Assembly (NCBI RefSeq): GCF_036711975.1
Contig: NC_091973.1
Coordinates: 14,756,001 to 14,820,000 of the forward strand
DNA from: Onthophagus taurus
Taxonomy: Eukaryota > Arthropoda > Insecta > Coleoptera > Scarabaeidae
Length of the DNA: 64,000 nt
Reading direction: 5' to 3'
The notes below the pieces were generated by a model. It had not been told where the DNA came from. It searched no databases and saw only the letters and a program-made list of their open reading frames with translations. How positions within the stretch are numbered: the first letter of the stretch is position 1; every line of letters begins with the position of its first letter. Both the position numbers and the translations under genes were made by a program. This document shows, one piece after another, positions 28,318 through 40,607 of the stretch.

Positions 28318-30667
28318 CCTTCCGGAAGTCTGGTCAGTCAAACGGACAAGTTCAGTCTGTTGGGGTATGTCAGACCCCAATAGTTTTATAGAGCCTAGGT
28401 TGGAAATGCACACAGTATAATCAATAAACTTGAAATAAAATATCTTAAATTTATAGAATACATTTATTATTATTTTATTCTTAACAGTTAACAGTCAAAA
28501 ATAGCTACAAACTTATATTTGATACTTTTCTTTCTAAACTAATCAAAAATTATCAAAATAAACGTTTGAACCACTTACACTTCTTCGTAATCATCATAAT
28601 TATTATTAATACATTCATTGCAAAGAAAATTTGCGTGTGATAAGCAAATGGTTTTTTTACAGATTTTGCAAAAATATTGTGATTTTCTATCTGAATTGCG
28701 TGAACAAAATTCACATCGTCTTCTTTTTGGTGTTACATTTTGATTAGTTCCTGAATTTCCAGATTGCTGGGAGCGAAGATCTTTGGGAAGCTTATTATTT
28801 TTGAGACGACGTGCCTGGTGTTCTGCAATTAGTTCCTTGCCCAAGTTTTTCAAAAAGTGTCGCCTGGTGGTGGTATAATCATTTGTATTATTTCTGTAGA
28901 CAATTTCACTATTTACGCCAGCAGTATTGAGAATCGAATAAAATATTGTTAGTGGCAATCGCCGTGAATTTCTTGAAACGTCATAGGAAGCTGAAAGCTT
29001 ATCCAGTGTGTCAACACCTCCTTTAGTCAAGTTGTAAAATGTTACAATATCAGGCTTCTCTTGATGTCGAGTTGATTCATCAATTTTATCGTCATGATGG
29101 AGCGAAGACCACATTAAAACGTTCTTATTCTTTTTTCCCATGTACGATACCATAGTGATTTGTTTTTGAAATCCAAACATACTTGATGGCAATGGTCTTC
29201 CTTGTGTGGATACCAAAGGTTTTGGCAATTCTTTTTTATTTTTTCTAACAGTGCCAACAGCTGTTAAACGATGTTCTGTTAGTAATCGTTGAATCAGGCT
29301 GTAACTGGTAAACCAGTTATCAAATGTAATATATCTCCCAGTTCTTGTTACTGGTTCTATCAATCGAAGCACAATATCTTCTGGTTTATTGCTTTTTCTA
29401 AAAGGTCCTTCAGGTTGCAAACCCACATAAACCTCTAAATTTACAGTATAGAAACACCTTGCATCAGTTAGAGCAAACATTTTTATGCCGTATTTTGAGG
29501 GTTTGCTGGGGATAAACTGACGGAATGGACAGTTTCCCCAAAAAGCTATCAATTGTTCATCGACGGTAAGGTACATGCTAGGTGAATAAATCTGTTTGCA
29601 ATTCAGAACAAATGCATCAAAAATTGTCCTAATCGGTGCAAGTTTATCGAGTGCCACTCTCTCAATACGAGTTTCCAAACTGTCAAAGCGCAAGCAACAG
29701 AAAAGAAAATTGAAACGTTGTAGGGTCATAGTTTTTCTGAATATCAGAACTCCTGTATCGTCAGTTGCCCATAAATCCTTTACATTTTGACGTCCAGATT
29801 TGTAGTAGCCTCCTAAATAGAGAAGACCAAATAAAGCTAGCAATTCCGTCTTGTCTGTTTGTTTTACTTTATATTGATCTTTTTGTCCATAAGTAGACGA
29901 CCTCATCAAAATTCTTTCGTTTGTGTTATTCAAAATTACTTCTAACATTTCATCAGTGAAGAAATATTTCCAGCATTCTAACGCCGTTTTACCATCTCTA
30001 TATCCTCTTCTAACGACGGGTAATTGCGTGACAATATTTTCTGATCTTGTTCTGACATTTGGCCGAGGTGGATGTTTGAACCATTTTGTTGTACCGTCCT
30101 TCCCCAAATAAAATAAACCTGTCCTGATCTGGTTATTATCATTATCATCTATGTCTTTTTCATCGTCGCTGATGTCTTGTTCAGTATCGCTGTTATGATC
30201 ACTTTCATTCAAGTTGTCTATTTCACCTTCATCACTTGAAATTTCATCGTAATCACCAATTTCAGACTGCACATCTTCCCACAAGGCAAGAAGTCTAGCT
30301 TGCTCCCGTTCAAAATCTCCCATTTTGATAACGATGCAATTCTGATAATAAAATATGTAAATAAGTTTAATTAAATCACACTATTTTGTCGTAAAATTTG
30401 TTTTATAACAACTAAAAAAAATAACATACCGTCAACTCACTTCTAACGTATTAAGTCTGATGGGGTCTGAGAAGCCCGATGATCAATTAGGTTATGATTT
30501 GAAGCACTTCTAGTACAGGGAGGCATAAACTACACTGGACTGCAGGTAGAATGACTCATTAGATGCAGCTAGCATGGATGCCAGCTTGTGCCATGCGATT
30601 GGTTTTCACGATGCAACACATTTAACATACCTCTGGGCCTGTAAGACCCCACCAGACTTCCGGAAGG
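28318..30667 (-). mobile_element. Intact piggyBac transposon, 2,350 bp
   Basis: Terminal inverted repeats CCTTCCGGAAGTCTGGT (28318) and its complement ending CCGGAAGG (30667), flanked by TTAA on both sides (28314-28317, 30668-30671). It carries one full-length transposase and is inserted in the 5' part of the P-like element. The TIR itself contains the palindrome TTCCGGAA. Confidence 0.96.
28575..30323 (-). CDS. piggyBac transposase, intact
   Basis: 582 residues, uninterrupted, start MGDFEREQ. An acidic N-terminus (about residues 25-65), then the DDE_Tnp_1_7 core with the catalytic aspartates visible in YLTVDEQLIAF, YITFDNWFTS and GGVDTLDKL. The C-terminal Cys-rich zinc domain is complete (CEFCSRNSDRKSQYFC, CKKTICLSH, CNEC). 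Length matches active family members. AATAAA-type signals follow. With intact TIRs and TTAA sites this may be a recently active or active copy; activity is inference. Confidence 0.97.
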   Translation of the reverse strand: MGDFEREQARLLALWEDVQSEIGDYDEISSDEGEIDNLNESDHNSDTEQDISDDEKDIDDNDNNQIRTGLFYLGKDGTTKWFKHPPRPNVRTRSENIVTQLPVVRRGYRDGKTALECWKYFFTDEMLEVILNNTNERILMRSSTYGQKDQYKVKQTDKTELLALFGLLYLGGYYKSGRQNVKDLWATDDTGVLIFRKTMTLQRFNFLFCCLRFDSLETRIERVALDKLAPIRTIFDAFVLNCKQIYSPSMYLTVDEQLIAFWGNCPFRQFIPSKPSKYGIKMFALTDARCFYTVNLEVYVGLQPEGPFRKSNKPEDIVLRLIEPVTRTGRYITFDNWFTSYSLIQRLLTEHRLTAVGTVRKNKKELPKPLVSTQGRPLPSSMFGFQKQITMVSYMGKKNKNVLMWSSLHHDDKIDESTRHQEKPDIVTFYNLTKGGVDTLDKLSASYDVSRNSRRLPLTIFYSILNTAGVNSEIVYRNNTNDYTTTRRHFLKNLGKELIAEHQARRLKNNKLPKDLRSQQSGNSGTNQNVTPKRRRCEFCSRNSDRKSQYFCKICKKTICLSHANFLCNECINNNYDDYEEV

Positions 30668-31006
30668 TTAAATGTCCAAAAATAAAAAATAACCACTAAC
30701 TTCTTTCAAAAACTCAAAACACAAGAAAATAACTTAAACACGCACTAAACACAAACGAATAAGCTATACCAGCAATATGGCGGACCACGATGCGCAGCGG
30801 CGAATGCGCGACTAAGGCTACGAAGGCGAGTTTTTCTTCTGATTGTGATATTCTGTGCTAAAGGTTAATAATAGATCGGTGTGAAATTAATTGTATTATT
30901 ATATTGTTCCCCCTTTTTATACAAAAAAAACTTACGATTTTATCGGAATTACACTAACTCGTGGTCGATTGTTCACGATCTCGAACAGAAGTAGGGTTGC
31001 CATATT

Positions 31007-32585
31007 TCCAGTGTAGTAAACCAGGACACCTACAATAGGTGTATGAGAAAAAGGTGGGGAACGACTAACGTAGTCCAGTTTACGCCCAAAGAATGATTTT
31101 TCATTTTTAAATTATAAAATACGGGTTTAAGCATTTTGACCAAACTATGAACATTATTTTTTTAACAACTATTTTATAAACAATGTTTACTTGGTAAAAG
31201 GAACGAAAATTTAAATTAACAACGAAATCAAGTTTTTTATTACTTACTACTTTTTATTACAATCAATAGAACTAAAAAAACACTCCAGTCTGAGATTATT
31301 CTGGAGACTCCAGAATAACTCTTTAACATATCCTAAAACTAAAAGTATGTAAGCGTATTTGTAGCTATCTGAAATTAAAGTGGACTGTTTGAAAAAAGTT
31401 AAAACCACTCATATTTCTCGGAGGATTTGGCAGCTTTGAGAAGGTCTTGTTGGCCTTGAACGTAGCTATGAAACTCGATACAAGTTTTATTAAAATTATA
31501 TTGGCAGATCAAAATATTTTGAACAATTTCAATTTCAACTGAGAGCCGGTTGCGTTCGTCAGTCCACTGGTTTGACATCATAGAAAACACTCTTTCCACG
31601 TTCGCATTGTGAGCTGGTATTGAAAAAACATATTCACACATTTTCAAAAAGTGGGAGTATTGGCTTTTGTCCGTAGTATTGAAATACTTGACCCACTATT
31701 CACTTGAGCTTAAATCCTTCCAGTTACTTTCTTCTTTGTCTTGCTTGTCTTTTAACAGTGTGATATTGTTTTTAAGACAAGAAAATTGGTCGAAAACTTC
31801 ACTTTCTGGGAAGGATATTTTCTTGCCGGTAAAGTAAGCAAGGGTGTTTTCGATTTGTTTCCATTCAGGAACTGTGTCCAATGTGGTCCATTCAAATGTG
31901 GCCAAGTGCTGGAGGGACTCACTCCATTTTCTCAAATTTCATTCTTCTACGAACTTATCTCTGACAGTTTTATCTTCTTTGTCTGCGATTTGTTTAGTTT
32001 TCAGGCCAATGAACGGGGATTCTTCTCGTTCCTTCACACTCTTCAAAGTCTCGTCCAATATCAATTTGACTTCAATCACAGAAATTTTTGAAGACTCAAT
32101 TCTCTTTATTTTTCGGTGGAAAAATGATAGCTGGTTGTGAAGGAACCAGAGATAGGCCTCACTCAGTGAGTTTGAGAAAAAATCTACAAGCAATTTTGGA
32201 GACTTTTCCTGGCTTAGAAAATATGATTTTAAAGCTTCCCATAGGTTTAATATACGCTCAACAGCAGGCATGAGTGATACCCATCTTGTCCTTGAGTGGT
32301 ACAGTAACTGTTTGTAAGTTATGCCAACAAACTCACAGAAACTTTTAAGTTCTTCTGTTCTTATGGTATAGATTGAGAAATAGTTGAACAGTTTGACAAC
32401 TATTGTTTCAACATCAACAGCAAGGACATCAGCTGCACAAGAAACTGTATTGTGCAATATGTGTGCAGGACACCCAATTCCTTCTAGCTCTTTTTTCAAA
32501 ACATCTTCCAGTTTGTGGAAAATGTTGTTCACTCCTCTGCGGTTCACCCCTCCGAAATTAGTATTTGTGTTATCACCACAAAACT
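31007..32585 (-). pseudogene. hAT transposase C-terminal fragment
   Basis: Reads GDNTNTNFGGVNRRGVNNIF from about 32585, CPAHILHNTVSCAAD, SRTRWVSLMPAVERIL (31939-32547), then after stops KWSESLQHLATFEW (31696-31935) and the dimerisation region IPAHNANVERVFSMMSNQWTDERNRLS (31399-31647). TAGGGTTGCC at 31007 resembles a hAT terminus. The N-terminal half is missing and its 5' side abuts BEL integrase directly, so insertion was accompanied by deletion or recombination. Confidence 0.82.
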
Positions 32586-32589
32586 TGCT

Positions 32590-34860
32590 TCAGCGAGTCC
32601 ATTAAAATGTGGCGCTCCAGGAGGGTGAAATTGCCATCGTAGCTCTAATTTTTCGCTGGCATCTTGAGCCATTTGTTGTAATTTATTGTAGGCTCCCACA
32701 AAATTGGTTCCTTGGTCTGAAAGGATTAATGAACATCGACCTCTCCGGGAGATGAATCGCCGCAACGCAGCTATGAAGGCATCTGTGGAAAGATCTGAAA
32801 CCAATTCCAAATGAGTAGCCTTGGTGGAAGCACAAACATACACAGAAATATAAGATTTCGCCGAACGGGCTCCTCGGCACCGACTTATCGTAGCGTAAAT
32901 GGGTCCAGCAAAATCCACAGTCACCGTGGAAAACACCTTTACTGCTGCCACCCGAAAACTAGGAAGATCGGCCATCCAAGGAGCATATGACTTAGGCTTA
33001 CATCGAAAACACCGAATACATCTGGAGATTACTTGGTAAATCAGACTTCTTGATCCGAGGATCCATTATTGATGCATCACAAGAGATTGTAATGTACGTT
33101 GACCGGGATGAAGATGTTTTCGGTGTATTTCTTCCACCAGAAGTTCACTTACACGACTATTTTTCGGTAATAACACTGGATGTTTATGATCGAATGGGAT
33201 CACTGCGTGTTTTAAACGTCCCTCAACCCTAATTAAACCCTCTCTATCAAGGAATGGAGCTGACTTTCGAAAAGGTTTAGGGGGTAGCTGATTTTTTTTT
33301 ATGGAGGCAAACGAAGAAAAATGTTGGTTTTGTACATGACGGAGAATAGTTGTTAATGCCCGTTGGATTTCAAATAAAGATTTTACTTTGAGTAGTAAAT
33401 CTTTGAACATATGCCAAAATACGCTGTATTTTGGTCAGAGATGAAAATTTAGTTAAAAGAATGTCTATTACATGTCTATTAATTTCAATAGTTTGAACGA
33501 AGTTTGATTGTTGTTCACACGTGATTTCTGTTGTTTCTGGAATTTTGTCGAGTGAGGGCCAATAGTCTGGTGATTTTTCGAGCCAAGTCCGAAGCCATCC
33601 ACTATGGTGGAAGGGTCCCCCTTCCACCATAGTTCGGCAGAAATTAATTGTTTAGGGAATAGTCCTCTTGAACCACAGTCCGCGAGATTGTCAGAAGAGG
33701 GAATGGCCAAGACTTTGAAGAAAGAATGTTTTGTATATGGGACACACGATTTGCAATGAAAACTTTCCATCGGCTTGGTGAGGATGCAACCCATGCCAAA
33801 GTCATTTGTGAATCAGACCATGTAGTGATGGATTCAAGATTTGTGAGGGGAGACAAGATTTCTTTAAGATTCTACAACAGATCGACAAGAAGAACTGCAC
33901 CACACAACTCGAGACGAGGAATGGAAATTGTTTTTAAAGGTGCGACACGAGATTTGGCATATACAAAAGACGTTTGGATAGTGTTAGGAGTTTGACAGCG
34001 TAAATACGCTACTGCGCTGCGCAATACCCTTGTTGGTATGCATCACAGAACAAGTGAAGTTGAATAGACTGGGCTTGAAGAGGGATCATTAAGCGAGGTA
34101 AGTTCCATTCTGATAATAATGGAAGATTACTTTTAAAAGTTACCCAATTTTCAGTTATATGAAATGGAGGAGGTTCATCAAAGGAAATTTTCAGCTGCCA
34201 TAAACACCTTTGCTTTGAATGTGCAAGGAGTTAGGAAACCTAATGGATCATAAATACGGGCAATCTCCGAAAGGATTAAATATTTAGAAGAGTGATTTGG
34301 ACGGGAAGAGTAGACCCAAAACTTTGACGTAGTTGAGTTCACTGGCCTCCATCGATATTGGCTTCTGTAAATGTGTCTGATACTGCTTGTAATAGGTTGG
34401 TACAATTACTTGCCCATTTAATTAATTCATCTTGCAGTTGTAAAACTTCGTCGATCGACTGTGCTCTCGCTACAATATCATCAACATAGATGTGATTTTT
34501 CAACACGGCTGCAACTCTTGGATATTCATCGGCGTGAAGATTGGCGAGTTCTAGAAGGGTACGTAATGCCAGAAAAGGAGACGACGCTATTCCATACGTG
34601 ACTGTATTTAATGCGTATTCTTGAATTGGTTCACTCGGGTAAAACGCCAAAGGATACGTTGGTTTCACGGTCAACAGGTGATATCAAAATCTGTCGATAC
34701 ATATGTTTTATGTCGCAGATGAACGCAAAATTAAAACAGCGAAAAGACAATAAGATCTTAACAATATCTTGCTGTAGCTTGGGTCCTATCAACAATGTGT
34801 CATTAAGTGATTGACCGTTGGATGTGGTCGCCGAAGCATCAAAAACCACTCGCAGTTTGG
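32590..34860 (-). pseudogene. BEL/Pao copy 2: RT, RNase H and integrase, fragmented
   Basis: From right to left: RVVFDASATTSNG (34860), FICDIKHMYRQI, HIYVDDIVARAQS (YVDD), RNase H-like ITTWSDSQMTLAW (about 33800), the zinc-binding LLVEEIHRKHLHPGQ (about 33100), and integrase core VTVDFAGPIYATI and LILSDQGTNFVGAY (32544-32975), ending HPPGAPHFNGLAEAS where the hAT begins. Frames change about eight times; a small duplicated GGAAGGGTCCCCCTTCC palindrome lies near 33605-33625. Nearly the same fragmentation as copy 1 at several points. Confidence 0.88.
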
Positions 34861-36939
34861 TTGGAGGAGGTGGTGGGACGGAGAATACAATGATGCGGGA
34901 TATAATAAGTGGCAGAAGGTAAAGGATCCGAAGAAGAGATAAGGGACATATGATTTAGCTGAAGATAACGTTTCATAAACTTGTCATACTCGAGACGTAA
35001 CGTTGAATTGTGCAACAATCTCAGTGGAGTATTTTTTTTAAAAGGCAAAGAAACCATAAATCTTCCTGTTTCAGTTCTTTTATAATTTGTAACGAAATGT
35101 CTTTCGCATATTTCATCTTCACGTGATAACGTGACTATGTTCGGAACTGATTCCAATTCCCAAAAATTGTGAATCGTCTTTTCCAAAGAGGCATTGGTGG
35201 TTGACAGACATGTCGAGTTGTGAGTTGGATCGGAAACAGAAGACTTTCCCATAAGAATCCATCAAAAAACGGAATTGACAGCGATGGGCTCATGAGATCC
35301 GCCCTGAATGCGACCTTCGGTAAATATCTGAGGAACCAATTCCGCTCACAGCAAGAGATCGACCGAGATGGTAGGAATGTTGTTATCTGAATTTATGTTT
35401 AGGTGTTTAAGATCTGAGTACAGGGAAGCAATAGAACAAGCTGAGGGTTGATTGGAGCAAATACTTCTGGTTATAATAGCTTTGAATTGGAAGGATGGCT
35501 GTTGACAATGAATAGGTTGAACGGAACAATCAATTGATCCCTTTTTACAGATCGACGTCATCGAGTTCAGTCCTTGAGTCTCTACACAAGATGTGTATTT
35601 TCTAGGTATGTGTAACTTTTTTGAGAGCCTTTCCGATATGAAATTTGACATACTTCCAGAGTCAATTAAAGCATTTACTTTATGTAATATTCCAAAAATA
35701 TCTTGAATGTGTACGGGTGTTATTGGCAATATAACTTTGTGAGGTATGTCGTGTGTTTCAGAAGACATTTTATGTAAGGAAGTCCCCACATGAATAGCTG
35801 CAGAGCCTGGACCCTTAAGATGAAGTGACGAGTAATGATGCTGGTTGCAAATGCGACAGGTACGGTTAGATGAGCAATTATGTGTGGCATGGTTTTGACT
35901 AAGGCAGTTACGACATAAATTGTACTCTCGAGCAACTGCCAACTTTTCAATAGCTGATTTTCCATTAAAAACGTGGCATCGATAGATGGGATGCACTTCT
36001 GGGCATAAAATACATTTAGATGATTGCGGTTTTGCTGAAAGATGTTCAAGTTTCAGATTCACTGCCTTTTCGCGCATGTTGAGCTTGAACCGCATAAGGG
36101 AAGTTTTATCCCCCGACATTAGTAAGACGGATTCTTGTGCCTCTGCTCTCTTTTCAAGAAAGGTCATTAGCTGAACATATGTTGGAATGTCAGTATCAGT
36201 ATGTTCTGCTTCGAAGGTGGTTCTGATTGCGTCTGTCAATTTTGGAAGCACTAAATTGAACAGCAAGAAATAGAAAAAAAATGTGTCAATTAATGCTCGA
36301 AAATTCTTTACAGATTCGTCTTTCAAAGGTTTTACATGAAGAATTTCCAAGAAATACAATGTGGCTAAATGCCGTTTATTATTGTATCTTCCCTTTAAAG
36401 TATTGTAAGCCGTTTCATAATTATCCTCTATGACTGGCAATCCCTTTAAAAGATTAAAGGGTTCTCCTTTTAAAGAGGTGAGAAGGTGCTGGTACTTGAC
36501 AATGGATGACAACGAATTGTTTTCATGATCCAGGGTCTGGAACAGGTCAAAAAAACGTATGCCAGTCCTTGTAATTACCATCAAAAGTCGGCAATGATAT
36601 TTTATTGAGCTTCGGAGCTTCTGGTAAGGAAACATCCCGACTTGTGGAAGGAGGTGGCGAACGTTGATGAAAGACGGATTTAATGGTATAGTAAACAGTA
36701 GCTGCGTTTTCTCGAACTTTATCGTGAGTCTCAAAGTCAGCTTCGTCAATGATTCCAATAATGGCATTATGAGCTGTTTGAAAATCTTTATAACTGTTCT
36801 CAATATCCCGCGCTCGTTCAAGAAAAATGGAATTTTTTAGAGGATCAGAGGGATCTTGACTGAGAGCTAGGCATTCTTGTAAGTGATTAGAGCCGCTAGT
36901 ACGGCGTAAGGTGAGTCTTGTAAGCTTTTCGGTGCTCAT
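34839..36939 (-). pseudogene. BEL/Pao copy 2: gag and protease
   Basis: Gag starts at ATG 36939 (MSTEKLTRLTLRR) after a TATATATATTTTT-containing leader. The DUF1759-type core ends at a seven-T run (HTFF then TGA, near 36550); the frame resumes one base on as DLFQTLDHENN and runs to 35346 through three Cys/His clusters and the ALIDSGSMSNFIS protease. Downstream (34839-35252) is the link to the RT. Relative to copy 1 there is a short deletion near 35020 and a changed stop near 35346. Confidence 0.87.
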
Positions 36940-37798
36940 GGTGAGGTAAAAGAAAGTAATATATATATTTTTTTTAGATAGAAAATTAGGAAGATAAATT
37001 TTAATTATCAACGAGTCGCAATTTGAGGGATAAGAGTGAGAAATAATTCTCGAGTACGAAACGGACAATTTTAAATTTAACAAGGTGAAGAATTAAACAA
37101 AGGCGTATTATTAGAAATACTTCGTTTAAATTGGTAATGACGATTTAGGCTGAATTCGACCAATAAGGGTAGGCACACACGGTCGATTTTTAGGCGGCCG
37201 ATAGTTTAGTCGATGAACATAAATGCATTAAGGTTAATGTAGTTGCACACATAACACAACTGCAGATCAACTCGATTTTTTAATCAAAAGGAGTCGATGT
37301 GCACTTATGATTAAAAAGTTGTGCAACTATCGTACAACTGCGATAATGCCACAGCTTCGTATTGAAGCGCACACACAGTCGATAGTTTAGTTGAGGTCCT
37401 TAGGAACTTAGGTTGCGCGCGCAACCTCAAGTTTACTGAGAGTTCAAGTGTCTTCTCTAGTATAACATAAATCAAGTTTCCCTCAATTATTTTATGATAA
37501 ATGAATTTATATCAAAAATTAAGTTAAACTATTTTCCGTTTTACTACCACAGTTAATTATATATTACAATAAATATATTAAAGTAATTCAATTACATTAT
37601 TTTAAAAATTTGAATTATTTCCCGGTATTATTTGCCGCCAATGACGTAATGCATTGCATATAAACCTAGACAACCTGTTACAGACCTTGAACTCGTATAT
37701 ACAAACCTTGAACTCTATCACATCATGTGATTCATGTGTTTCTGTTGGAAGTTGGAATAGGTAGTACATCAATCTTTTTCGAGTGTCATTAGCAGCTA

Positions 37799-39742
37799 TG
37801 GAGCCACTAATAATTAATGATATGAAAAGGTTTATCGAAATGGTAGAAGCGCGTCCGGCGTTATATATGAAAAATTTAAAAGATTATGCCGATGTAAACG
37901 TGAAAAGAAAGTTATGGCAAGAAATTTGTATGGAAATAATTCCTAATTGGGGAGAACTATCCTCCGAAAATAAAATAAAATCCGGTAAGTACATTGTTTG
38001 TTTAATATTTTATTGTTGATTTTTATATTTAATAACAGAAACTAAAACAAATTAAAAATGCAAACGATTGGTTCATTGTTTTTATTAAATTTTATTGTAT
38101 TGCCAAGGAACTGAGCCTTGTGGCGAAACAAAATATGACGTCAAATATTTTCTGACATTTGCTCCATTTGTTAAATTTCTTCCCCGTGTTTCATCATTTG
38201 TTGTAAAGTTTTCAAGTGAATGTTCATAAAGGGTGTCTGTGAAATGAACTCCGTCTCTAATCCGGACGTAGTTATGCAAAATACTTTAATTTTACGAACA
38301 TTAAAATCAATGTTTAGGTCTAGAGGACGATGAAATATTCGCCATTTATTTGTTAATGTTCCAAACGTACATTCGACTAATCGCCTAGCTCTTGAATGTC
38401 TGTAGTTGAAAATCGTCTTATTATTTTCCAAATTTCTTTTTGCATAAGGGCGTAGAATGTGTTCTGATAAACCAAATGCTTCATTACCTACGACGTAAAA
38501 AGGCAAAATTCCACCAAGATCATCATTAGACAATTGTCGTCCTTTGGGTATTTTAGTTGATTTTTTTGAAGTTGTTTGCCAATCATAGAGTCCTTAAAAA
38601 TTTGTGAATCACTGGAGCTTCCATAAGCCCCAACATCAATAAATATAAATTTGTAATCAGCGTCAGTCCAAGCCATGACAACGCATGAGAAAAACTTTTT
38701 ATAATTATAGAATGCAGATCCAGAAGAAGCTGGGCAAATCATTCGGGCGTGTTTACCATCTACAGCACCGATTACGTTGGGAAATTGTGTACGGCGATAA
38801 AATTCATCAGCAACACTTATCCAATCGTCAGTAGTTTTTTGAGGCATAAACAGTGGTTGTAAATTGTTCCATATTTCTTCGCATGTCTTGCGTATAATGC
38901 CACTGATAGTAGAAGGGGCTATCAAATATTGAAATGAAAGTGCTTTAAAACTGGATCCTGTTGCTAAGTACCTGAAAAAAATATATTAATTAGACAAACT
39001 TCGTGAGGTTCCATTCTCAAAGCACTGTAAAATTCACAAATACATATACATAGTTTTATTATAAGATTTCCTAAAGTAGTAATAAATTTTAATTATAAAT
39101 TCATATGTTTAGGTTAAAATGTTCAACAAAAGTGGTTGAATCTGCGAACCTGCTTCTGCAGAGAGCTAAAGACTTCCGGGCAATCGGCGTCTAAACGGAG
39201 AAAATATATATATTTCGAAAAATTAATGTTTCTGTTGCCCACTATTGAACAAAGGCCCACTGAAAGCAATATACCACAAGAGGAAACGGCTGAGGTGGAA
39301 GATCATAATTAATTAGGACGCCTACTAGCTCGACAAAGAAAAAACGACGAATCCAGGACGGAGACACAGGAAATTCGGCTTTTGAGCAAGAGATACTAAA
39401 GGCCCTCCAGCAGGAAACAGATGAAGATACCCATTTTGCTCTGTCGTTAGTTCCCCAATTACGGTCTCTGTCAGAGGACGAAAAATTTGAGGGAAGAATT
39501 GATATATTAAAAATTTTCCAGCAAATGAAACGAAGGCGATCACAAAGCTTTCGATCCACAATTGCACCACAACTGCCACATGCCTCCGCAATACATCTAT
39601 CATATGGTGGTTCGTATCCAGAACCACAGCAATCTGGATTTTCCATAATTCCGTCGCCAGCACACACCGACGATACGATACAATCGTATGTATCTCTATT
39701 TACTACAGGCTCCTCTGCATCTGAAGAATTGTTGGAATTGTA
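37799..39742 (+). pseudogene. MADF/BESS accessory protein of Harbinger, two exons
   Basis: Exon 1 (37799-37983): MEPLIINDMKRFIEMVEARPALY...LWQEICMEI, the MADF (Myb/SANT-like) N-terminus, followed by donor GTAAGT. Exon 2 (about 39143-39742): WLNLRTCFCRELK...SKRRKYIYFEKLMFLLP completes MADF, and HFALSLVPQLRSLSEDEKFEGRIDILKIF is a BESS motif. A stop (HN then TAA, near 39310) and a frame change separate the two parts, and the exon junction phases do not match as read, so this copy is decayed. The protein normally helps the transposase bind DNA. Confidence 0.75.
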
Positions 39743-40271
39743 AATCTGCATTGAGTGACTGACATTCAAATTTTTTGTTGTTCAATGTTAGGAACAACAA
39801 AAAATTTGAACATACTATGTTTATGCTTTAAACTGTCGAAATACAAAATATATTAAAATAAATCATAACATAAAATCCATATATTTTTATAACTTACCTT
39901 AATGTAACACTCAATCTTTCTTCTGGGGATATGGCTAGACGTTTGTTAGTATTTTCGTTAGAAATAGAAACAGCAATCAACTTCAATAACTCGTTGAAAC
40001 TGGTCACACTCATTCTATAGTACATGAAAAACTTATCGAGATGTTGTAGAAGTTTTGTGTGGAGCGTGTGGAAAATTCCCTTTCTAAGCCGATCACAATA
40101 TATAGGATGAGTCCAATACCGCCGTCTAATGGTTTTTTTCAATTTCTTTTTTTTTATGTATAATAACGCAAGTAATAATGCACCACTTGCGAGAATATAA
40201 AATAACAATTTTGTCGCAGAAAGGAATTTAATATAAATACAAGTTGTTTCGAAATCGATATGTGTGTGCAT
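38085..40271 (-). pseudogene. Harbinger DDE transposase, two exons
   Basis: Exon 1 (40271-39898) has the helical N-terminus (YYRMSVTSFNELLKLI ... ISPEERLSVTLR) and donor GTAAGTT; exon 2 begins at 38971 after TTTTTTCAG and continues in phase (RYLATGSSFKALSFQYLIAPSTISGIIRKT). Catalytic region: GAVDGKHARM (Asp), FIDVGAYGSSSDSQIF (Asp), and after a frameshift near 38510-38533 RRLVECTFGTLTNKW (Glu). One more break near 38280 precedes the end. Nuclease of the PIF/Harbinger (DDE_Tnp_4) family, inactivated. Confidence 0.88.
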
Positions 40272-40607
40272 ACAACGCGATTTATGAACAACTAAACAGT
40301 TTAGTCGATTATAAATTGATAATGCATCGCGATTTCAAGCCAATCCAACTAAAATGTTTCGTCGATGAACAATCGACCGTGTGTGCCTACCCTAAGGTAA
40401 GAATCAGAATTTGAACATAAAAAGTGATGCTAAAAATAGCTTGATCCAGTTTTAGGTACCAGATGTTCGAAACGTCGAACGTGGAGGATCGAAAAAACGT
40501 GGATAAAATTAATGAGAAATGGGGTAAAATGACGGCGTAACGACGCAAAACTAACAAATAAGCAAAAAAAATGATATTTGAGAATAAGATCCGGCTCGAA
40601 GGACCAA

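Larger units (their letters stand above)
24846..30857 (-). mobile_element. P-like (THAP) DNA transposon with piggyBac inside
   Basis: Ends CACAGAATAT (24846) and ATATTCTGTG (30857) are inverted. CTAAAGG flanks both sides (24839-24845, 30858-30864), a 7-bp duplication by this reading (8 bp is usual for the superfamily). It sits in a BEL LTR: the same LTR sequence, uninterrupted, is at 40608 onward. The coding exons run on the minus strand (25181-28062); the piggyBac lies between the THAP exon and the right end. Confidence 0.8.
37167..40392. mobile_element. PIF/Harbinger transposon, 3,226 bp
   Basis: Termini GGGTAGGCACACACGGTCGA (37167) and the inverted TCGACCGTGTGTGCCTACCC (40392), flanked by TAA on both sides (37164-37166, 40393-40395), the expected 3-bp target site. 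It holds the standard two genes, a DDE transposase (minus) and a MADF/BESS protein (plus), with interlocked exons. It lies in the leader of BEL copy 2. Confidence 0.94.

Noticed and set aside
31786-32273. Plus-strand ORFs across the hAT fragment
   Set aside because: Antisense to recognisable hAT transposase motifs on the minus strand.
39242-39769. Minus-strand 175-codon ORF in the Harbinger intron
   Set aside because: Antisense to the MADF/BESS exon 2, whose BESS motif is recognisable on the plus strand.
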